From Chthonomonadales bacterium (GTDB lineage Bacteria; Armatimonadota; Chthonomonadetes; Chthonomonadales; CAJBBX01): a stretch of DNA of 38,056 nucleotides. A model generated the notes under the pieces. That model was not told the origin of the DNA and searched no databases. It was given only the letters and a program-made list of their open reading frames with translations. The stretch spans positions 1 to 38,056 of the forward strand of contig DAIDHP010000040.1 of the NCBI GenBank assembly GCA_027459625.1, in the 5' to 3' direction. The position numbers and the translations under genes were made by a program. Of the stretch, positions 32,656-38,056 are shown in pieces (positions within the stretch are counted from its first letter, which is position 1; every line of letters begins with the position of its first letter).

Positions 32656-34860
32656 ATGAGTTCGCCACATCCCCTTCTCGCCAAGTTAAATCCCCAACAG
32701 GCGGAAGCGGTTCAATGCACCGAGGGTCCGCTCCTCATATTCGCGGGAGCCGGGTCGGGTAAAACACGCGTCCTCACTCATCGCGTGGCTTGGCTCATAC
32801 AGGAAAAGAGAGTTTTTCCCTCGCGAATTCTCGCCGTCACTTTCACGAACAAAGCCGCCCAGGAGATGCGCGAGAGAATTGTATCGCTGGTTGGTCAGGA
32901 TAGCGCAAGCATATGGATCGGTACTTTTCACGCCATTTGCGCCCGCATTCTAAGAAAAGACGGCGATAAGATCGGCATTCCACGCGATTTCACCATTTAC
33001 GATGATAACGATCAGATGTCGCTTGTCACCGAATGCCTCCGACAGCTTAACATCGACGAAAAAAAATTCCCCCCGCGCGTTATCCTCTCCGCAATCAGCC
33101 GCTCCAAGGAAAAGCTCATCGATTCCGAGGATTACCCCCGGCATAACATCGGATATTTCGAGGGCTACTGCCATCGGGTCTATTCTCTTTACGAGGAGAA
33201 GTTACGACAGAGCAATGCTCTCGATTTCGACGATCTCCTGATGAAGACGGTCCGACTCATGGAGCAACGAACGGATATGCTCCAATACTATCAGGACAGG
33301 TTGCATTATCTCCTCGTGGATGAATATCAGGATGTGAATTACGCACAATACATGCTCCTCAAGCTTCTGGCGAGCGCAAGGAAAAATCTGTGCGTCGTGG
33401 GGGATGACGATCAATCCATCTACGCTTTTCGCGGGGCGGACGTCTCCCTTATCCTCCGGTTTGAGAAGGACTTTCCCGAAGCGAGGATCATCAAACTGGA
33501 GCAAAATTATCGATCCACCTCCCTGATCCTCGAAGCCGCGCACCATGTTGTGAGCAAAAACTCGGACCGAGCCGATAAGAGGCTTTGGACGGCGAACGAG
33601 GGCGGACGCCCCCCGGTGGTGCATGAAACGGAAAACGAGCAGGAGGAGGCGCTGTATGTCGCCCTTCAGATCAGCCAGAAGATATCCCGCGAGAATCGCA
33701 AATACAGGGATTTCGCCATCCTTTATCGTACCAACGCCCAGTCCCGATCGTTCGAAGAGGTTTTCTTTAACTTTGGTATTCCTTATCGCTTGATTGGCGG
33801 TATCCGGTTTTATGAGCGCAAGGAGGTCAAGGATATCATCTCCTATCTCCGTGTGCTTCAAAACCCGCAGGACACCGTGAGTCTGAAGCGAATCATGAAT
33901 GTTCCCGCGAGAGGAATCGGCGCCGCATCTTTGAGCCATATGGAGGAGAAGGCGAGGGAGATGCGAATATCCCTTTGGGAGATCATGCGGAATCCCGGTT
34001 ACGTTCCAAATCTCACCGCGAGGGCGAAAAATGCGGTCCACAGCTTCGTGGCGCTCCTGTCGGATATTCAGTCCGTGGCGTCCCGAAAATCCGTCACGGA
34101 AATAACGCAGGAGATTCTCGAAAAATCCGGTTACATACACGTGCTTGAAGAGGATAAGAGCCCTGAAGGACAGGGACGCTTGGATAACGTGAGGGAGATG
34201 ATCTCCGTGACCACGGAGTTTGATGTTTCCTCGGATGATCGCAGCCTTTCCGCCTTTTTAGAACAAGTATCGCTTGTCTCGGATCTGGACGCCATGAATC
34301 AGACGGCCAACTCCGTTACGCTGCTCACACTTCATGCGGCGAAGGGGCTGGAGTTTCCAATCGTTTTTCTTGCAGGCATGGAGGAGGGAGTCTTCCCGCA
34401 TTCCCGCTCTCTTTACAACAATTCCGATATCGAAGAGGAGAGAAGGCTTTGCTATGTCGGCATAACGCGCGCCAAGGAAGAACTTTACCTCACCCATGCG
34501 TATCGGCGCACGCTCTTTGGCTCCTCCTCATACAACCCCCCGTCCCGTTTCATCAAGGATATTCCCGCTGAGCTTTTCGAGGGCTCCTCTGGGGTCACCG
34601 GCCTCAAGCCCACGCCCCAACCCGTCAGGGTGGAGAAGTTATGGGTGGATTCGCCGGTCAACATGAGTCGCGTGAAAGGGGGCTCGGTGGAAGGGGATTA
34701 CCGCCCTGGAAGCAAGGTGAAGCACGCCACTTTTGGCATCGGCGTTGTTTTGAGCGTTCAGAAAAGTCAGGATGACAGCATTTTATCCGTGGCGTTTCCC
34801 GGACAGGGCGTCAAAAAGTTGGCGCTTTCCGCAGCGCCGATAGAGCCATACAACCGTTGA
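32656..34860 (+). CDS. pcrA: UvrD/PcrA-type superfamily 1A DNA helicase
   Basis: A 734-residue 3'-5' helicase used in repair and replication restart. Motif I is GAGSGKT (31-37), motif II DEYQD, motif III GDDDQSIYAFRGA, motif IV LEQNYRS, and motif V/VI region LTLHAAKGLEFP followed by LCYVGITRAKEEL. The C-terminal ~50 residues (GSKVKHATFGIGVVLSVQ) are the Tudor-like domain that contacts RNA polymerase in PcrA/UvrD. GTGGAGGG precedes ATG 32656. PcrA and UvrD cannot be separated by sequence alone; PcrA is favoured by the length and tail. It follows recA by 121 bases and may be separately controlled. Confidence 0.94.
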   Translation: MSSPHPLLAKLNPQQAEAVQCTEGPLLIFAGAGSGKTRVLTHRVAWLIQEKRVFPSRILAVTFTNKAAQEMRERIVSLVGQDSASIWIGTFHAICARILRKDGDKIGIPRDFTIYDDNDQMSLVTECLRQLNIDEKKFPPRVILSAISRSKEKLIDSEDYPRHNIGYFEGYCHRVYSLYEEKLRQSNALDFDDLLMKTVRLMEQRTDMLQYYQDRLHYLLVDEYQDVNYAQYMLLKLLASARKNLCVVGDDDQSIYAFRGADVSLILRFEKDFPEARIIKLEQNYRSTSLILEAAHHVVSKNSDRADKRLWTANEGGRPPVVHETENEQEEALYVALQISQKISRENRKYRDFAILYRTNAQSRSFEEVFFNFGIPYRLIGGIRFYERKEVKDIISYLRVLQNPQDTVSLKRIMNVPARGIGAASLSHMEEKAREMRISLWEIMRNPGYVPNLTARAKNAVHSFVALLSDIQSVASRKSVTEITQEILEKSGYIHVLEEDKSPEGQGRLDNVREMISVTTEFDVSSDDRSLSAFLEQVSLVSDLDAMNQTANSVTLLTLHAAKGLEFPIVFLAGMEEGVFPHSRSLYNNSDIEEERRLCYVGITRAKEELYLTHAYRRTLFGSSSYNPPSRFIKDIPAELFEGSSGVTGLKPTPQPVRVEKLWVDSPVNMSRVKGGSVEGDYRPGSKVKHATFGIGVVLSVQKSQDDSILSVAFPGQGVKKLALSAAPIEPYNR

Positions 34861-35055
34861 GAATATCGAGTGCGGACGCCTGACCGCAGGAGTTCATTCT
34901 TAAAGGGCAATAAGGTTCTGATGAGATCGGGTGATGGCGATTTTCGATTTTGAGCGTTTTCTTCGAGTGCTGATGAAAGTTCATTTTTTCGAATTTCGCA
35001 GTTAACCTGGCATCTTGTTTTTGAATGCCTAATCATAGTCGGAGAAGGTGATATA

Positions 35056-36525
35056 TTGCCTGAAAGCGTTCAGCGAAAATTATCCGATGAGCCATTTTGG
35101 TATCAGGAACACATCGCACTATTCATCAGCACGTTCAAATGGGCCATTTTAGGTGCCCTCGTTGGACTGACGGTCGGATATGCTTCTCACTTTTTCATAT
35201 GGAGCCTCGGTCTGTTTTGGGGCTATTCCCAACGTCTGAATATCGGTTTCCTCCATTTTTACTACTTTATCCCATTTGGCATTATGTTATGCGTATGGAT
35301 TGGCAGAACGTTCGCTCCGGGGGAGAAAGGCGATGGCACGGAGATTATCATCGCGGCAATCCATCAGAACTACGGCAAAGTCAAATGGCAATACACGCCA
35401 ATTAAGCTTTTCGGCACAGTGATGGATATCTCTCTTGGAGGATCAGTCGGGAAAGAGGGGCCATGCGCACAGATGGGCGCTTCGATAGCCAGTTTATTCG
35501 CTGATATATTCCGTATGAGCAAGGAGGATCGAAGAAAGCTCGTCATTTGCGGTATCAGCGCGGGTTTCGCCGCGGTGTTCGGGCTGCCAATTTCGGGAGC
35601 CATTTTCGGTATTGAGGTGCTCTATTTGGGACGCATCGAATATGCGGTGATGTTTCCAGCCATACTTGCGGGGATCACTTCACATATCACCTGCGGTTAC
35701 GAACCGTTTCTTCCTCGCTTTCACGGGGATATATTGGCGTCCATGCATCAAACCACCTGGATTCTCTACGCGATGCTTTTCGGGGTTATTTTCGGATTAA
35801 CCTCTTTGGTTCTAATTGAAACGATGAGGGCGCTTGAGAAATATCTTCTGCGCTACGAAAAGCATCCATATGGAATTGCCTTCTGGGGTGGGGTCGGGCT
35901 GGTGATCCTATACTATTTCGCAGGGGACCAGTTCGCAGGTTTGGGAGCGCCAATTATCGAAGATACGATGCAGGGCGTGATGCATCTGTTCTTTTTTGCG
36001 TTTCTCATCAAGATTATCTCCACGGCGATCACTTTGGAGACGGGTGGCAGCGGTGGAATAGTCACCCCTCTGTTTTTCATCGGCTCCACGTCCGGCGCAG
36101 TCTGGGCGCATCTGCTGCATCTTCCCATAAGCACATTCGCCTCCTTCGGCTTCGTAGCTGTGATGACATCGGCGACGAACACCCCTCTGGCCGGCGCCAT
36201 TATGGGGATGGAGATGCTCCCGACGGCTTTGGGCGTGTATGCAGCTTTGTGCACATGCATCGCTTTCATTATCGTAGGGCACCGTAGCGTTATAGCGAGC
36301 CAGAAAATAGGGCTTTCCAAATCCGCCGGATTGGAGGTGAAGCTGGGAGAGACCATCGGGGAAATATCCCACGCCGACATACGAATACGCAAGGGAAGTC
36401 TTGCGGAGAAGGCGTTAAGGCTTGGCGAGATAAGTGTGCGAAGAACGCATCGACGAAAACCGATTCCCGAATCACATGAACCGCGTGAAAAGGATCATCA
36501 GGATAATAACGATGCCTCCTCCTAA
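35056..36525 (+). CDS. CLC-family chloride channel/antiporter
   Basis: A 489-residue membrane protein of the CLC family. The selectivity-filter segments GGSVGKEGPCAQMG and FGLPISGAIFGIE are present. E134 in GKEGP corresponds to the gating glutamate E148 of E. coli ClcA. A glutamate in FGIEVL lines up with E203, the internal proton glutamate, which favours a chloride/proton antiporter over a channel. The C-terminal ~70 residues are charged and cytoplasmic, without a clear CBS pair. It starts with TTG at 35056 after GGAGAAGGTGA. Its end overlaps the methyltransferase gene by 14 bases. The fluoride-type filter is not present. Confidence 0.92.
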   Translation: MPESVQRKLSDEPFWYQEHIALFISTFKWAILGALVGLTVGYASHFFIWSLGLFWGYSQRLNIGFLHFYYFIPFGIMLCVWIGRTFAPGEKGDGTEIIIAAIHQNYGKVKWQYTPIKLFGTVMDISLGGSVGKEGPCAQMGASIASLFADIFRMSKEDRRKLVICGISAGFAAVFGLPISGAIFGIEVLYLGRIEYAVMFPAILAGITSHITCGYEPFLPRFHGDILASMHQTTWILYAMLFGVIFGLTSLVLIETMRALEKYLLRYEKHPYGIAFWGGVGLVILYYFAGDQFAGLGAPIIEDTMQGVMHLFFFAFLIKIISTAITLETGGSGGIVTPLFFIGSTSGAVWAHLLHLPISTFASFGFVAVMTSATNTPLAGAIMGMEMLPTALGVYAALCTCIAFIIVGHRSVIASQKIGLSKSAGLEVKLGETIGEISHADIRIRKGSLAEKALRLGEISVRRTHRRKPIPESHEPREKDHQDNNDASS

Positions 36526-37186
36526 TGGGACTCGAACGGATCAAACGGGCAAGGGGTTATCTAATGAAAGTGTCCAAAGATTTTATGACCGATTCAGCAC
36601 GTTCTACTCAATAGTGGAGAAATGGGATTCGCCTCCAAAGAGATTTCTGCTTGAGCAACTGGATTTAAATGAGAGCCATCTAGTTCTGAATATCGGAACA
36701 GGATCGGGGATCGATCACAATCGGATATGCCAAATCACGCCTGCGAAGAGGGTAATCGGCGTTGACATTTCACACAAGATGCTGCTGCTCACCAGCTCAC
36801 GCAGCGGCTCCCATGTTTGTCAGTCAGACGCAAGAAGGCTACCATTTAAGAGCGATACGATCGACAGGATCTATTGCTCTTACCTTCTGGATATATTTCC
36901 TCCCTGGGAGGCTCCGGATCTCCTCTTGGAAATGTGCAGGGTGCTGAAAACGGGTGGAAGAGTTGGGTGGATCACTCTTTCGGAAGGGGTCACACCGCTC
37001 AGTCGGCTTTTCATTTCCGTATGGAAGGGATTTTATTCCATTCACCCATCGATTTGCGGGGGGTGCCGTCCCCAACAGCTTTCCCACGTTTTGCCCGTGG
37101 GGAGGTTGCGTCTATTCCGGTCGCGCGTATTTCTCCAAATGGGGGTCCCAAGCGAGGTGGTTGTCGCTTTGAAAGAGGATGAATGA
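36512..37186 (+). CDS. Class I SAM-dependent methyltransferase (UbiE-like)
   Basis: 224 residues from ATG 36512, which has CAGGA 9 bases upstream and overlaps the end of the CLC gene. In-frame ATGs at 36434 and 36476 would add unlike residues. The SAM-binding fold is visible: NIGTGSGIDH (motif I), VIGVDIS, SDARRLPF (motif II) and a post-motif LLLEMCRVLKTGGRVGWI. The small C-terminal half (SIHPSICGGCRPQQL, VFLQMGVPSEVV) is like that of quinone or lipid methyltransferases. The substrate is unknown, and no quinone or lipid pathway genes are near. Confidence 0.85.
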   Translation: MPPPNGTRTDQTGKGLSNESVQRFYDRFSTFYSIVEKWDSPPKRFLLEQLDLNESHLVLNIGTGSGIDHNRICQITPAKRVIGVDISHKMLLLTSSRSGSHVCQSDARRLPFKSDTIDRIYCSYLLDIFPPWEAPDLLLEMCRVLKTGGRVGWITLSEGVTPLSRLFISVWKGFYSIHPSICGGCRPQQLSHVLPVGRLRLFRSRVFLQMGVPSEVVVALKEDE

Positions 37187-37320
37187 ATTGATTTTACAGA
37201 GGCGATTGCGATAAAAAACGGCATAAGAAGGCTAGTGCCTCATGCTACAAGCTCGGTCAATCACATTAATGGCGAATTATAGAACTGTCCGGGTTTCATC
37301 TCATTTTCATATTTCCAAGG

Positions 37321-37326
37321 TATAAT
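37321..37326 (+). promoter_or_regulatory. -10 element before prepilin-like gene
   Basis: TATAAT lies 28 bases upstream of ATG 37355. No good -35 box is found at 16-18 bases, so only half of a promoter is supported. Confidence 0.4.
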
Positions 37327-37354
37327 TCCAACAATGAACTTCAAGGAGATAAAA

Positions 37355-37996
37355 ATGTATTTAAAAATCGGGCGAAGCTACAGGAATCGCGGTTTTACTT
37401 TAATCGAATTACTTGTCGTAATTGCGATTATCGCTATTCTTGCTGCCATACTTTTCCCTGTTTTCGCTCAAGCTCGTGAAAAAGCGCGTCAGGCTTCCTG
37501 CGAGAGCAATATTAAACAGATCACATTAGGCGTTATGCAATATGTGGAGGATTACGACGAGCAGTACCCGTACCTTAACTGGGGCGTCTACCCGCATAAC
37601 GGTAGCTGGGAGACCACGGTAAATCCCTACATCAAAAGCCAGCAAATCTGGATATGCCCGAGCGCCTCGCCATCCTTGGCTACCAACGGGAACTGGGACA
37701 GCTACGATCCCCCATCGGATTACGCGTGGAACGAGGATGCCTGTGCAAACGATCAGAATATCGCTGCGGACGGACATCCCGCGAACACCTATCTTATCAT
37801 GGACAAGGGCAACTCCATGTGCTTCACCCCTTGGTATGATTGGCAGGGGAGAGCTCAGAATTCATGGAACGGCGGGGAGATTCCCGGCGTGCATTCCGGT
37901 GGGAAAAACGTGGGTTTCGCGGACGGACATGTGAAATTAATGACATCCTCAAGCATCACCGCAGTGGATTTGGGGCAAGTGTCAATGACGGCTTGA
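37355..37996 (+). CDS. Prepilin-like protein (type IV pilin N-terminus)
   Basis: 213 residues from ATG 37355, which follows AAGGAG at good spacing; an ATG at 37334 lies before that site. The leader ends [11 protein letters not shown], with the +5 glutamate, followed by the same helix and [13 protein letters not shown] as the protein at 21064. The globular part has [11 protein letters not shown] and, near the end, [17 protein letters not shown], the H-X-DG type closure. It is probably a pseudopilin-like envelope protein exported by type II/IV machinery. It is a paralogue of the minus-strand gene, with a quite different middle. The window ends 60 bases after it, with no other feature seen. Confidence 0.88.
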   Translation: MYLKIGRSYRNRGFTLIELLVVIAIIAILAAILFPVFAQAREKARQASCESNIKQITLGVMQYVEDYDEQYPYLNWGVYPHNGSWETTVNPYIKSQQIWICPSASPSLATNGNWDSYDPPSDYAWNEDACANDQNIAADGHPANTYLIMDKGNSMCFTPWYDWQGRAQNSWNGGEIPGVHSGGKNVGFADGHVKLMTSSSITAVDLGQVSMTA

Positions 37997-38056
37997 AAAT
38001 GCACAGTTTTTAGCGGAATGAAAATGTACATGTTTATTAGGTTTCCATGGTTTTTC

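Noticed and set aside
35056-36525. Fluoride-specific CLC antiporter
   Set aside because: The filter has GKEGP with a gating glutamate, typical of chloride CLCs.

Overview
The window looks like a chromosomal segment of a member of the Armatimonadota or a close relative. This rests on two prepilin-like proteins sharing the signature [13 protein letters not shown] after a [10 protein letters not shown] leader, on small single-pass proteins beside them, and on a SepF-type cell-division gene; it is inferred from recognised families, not from a 16S gene. Coding density is high, most genes are on the + strand, and no rRNA, tRNA, CRISPR array, transposase or integrase was seen.

Layout. Positions 1-370 hold a REP-like palindrome and a 60-bp tandem repeat. 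A staphylococcal-nuclease-like gene (minus) and a secreted GH2 glycosidase gene are divergent. The glycosidase is followed by a sodium/solute symporter and a small two-helix membrane protein, a likely sugar-scavenging unit. A terminator and a near-consensus promoter then lead to a lone small membrane protein gene with its own terminator.

Positions 6885-20446 are the most interesting part: a roughly 13.5-kb accessory locus of Ser/Thr phosphosignalling parts around a Clp-like AAA+ ATPase. The order is kinase-Sel1; NrdG-like radical SAM enzyme; kinase-FGS (kinase A, frameshifted near its end); coiled-coil protein; AAA+ protein with an N-terminal region lacking a Walker A motif; vWA protein; FHA protein; PP2C phosphatase; kinase-FGS (kinase B); a half-length conserved-domain protein; and a Sel1-repeat protein. 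The five genes from coiled-coil to PP2C overlap end to start and must be translated together. The parts suggest a phosphorylation switch: kinases write, PP2C erases, FHA reads, and vWA plus AAA+ perform metal-dependent scaffolding and remodelling, with Sel1 and FGS domains as binding modules. It resembles TerY-P-type (vWA/PP2C/kinase) triads and AAA+/rSAM clusters known from other bacteria, but I do not recognise this exact combination. The two kinase-FGS genes are mosaic paralogues with long identical DNA tracts.

From 20447 onward the window is mostly housekeeping. There is a prepilin-like gene with a small membrane gene (minus); an Nramp-related transporter behind a perfect consensus promoter and a short leader that folds as a terminator/antiterminator; yggS-sepF-proC, with a strongly structured intergenic segment before sepF; an RND pump gene on the minus strand; cinA-thpR-recA with its own promoter; a pcrA/uvrD-type helicase; a CLC chloride transporter; a small methyltransferase; and a second prepilin-like gene at the right end.
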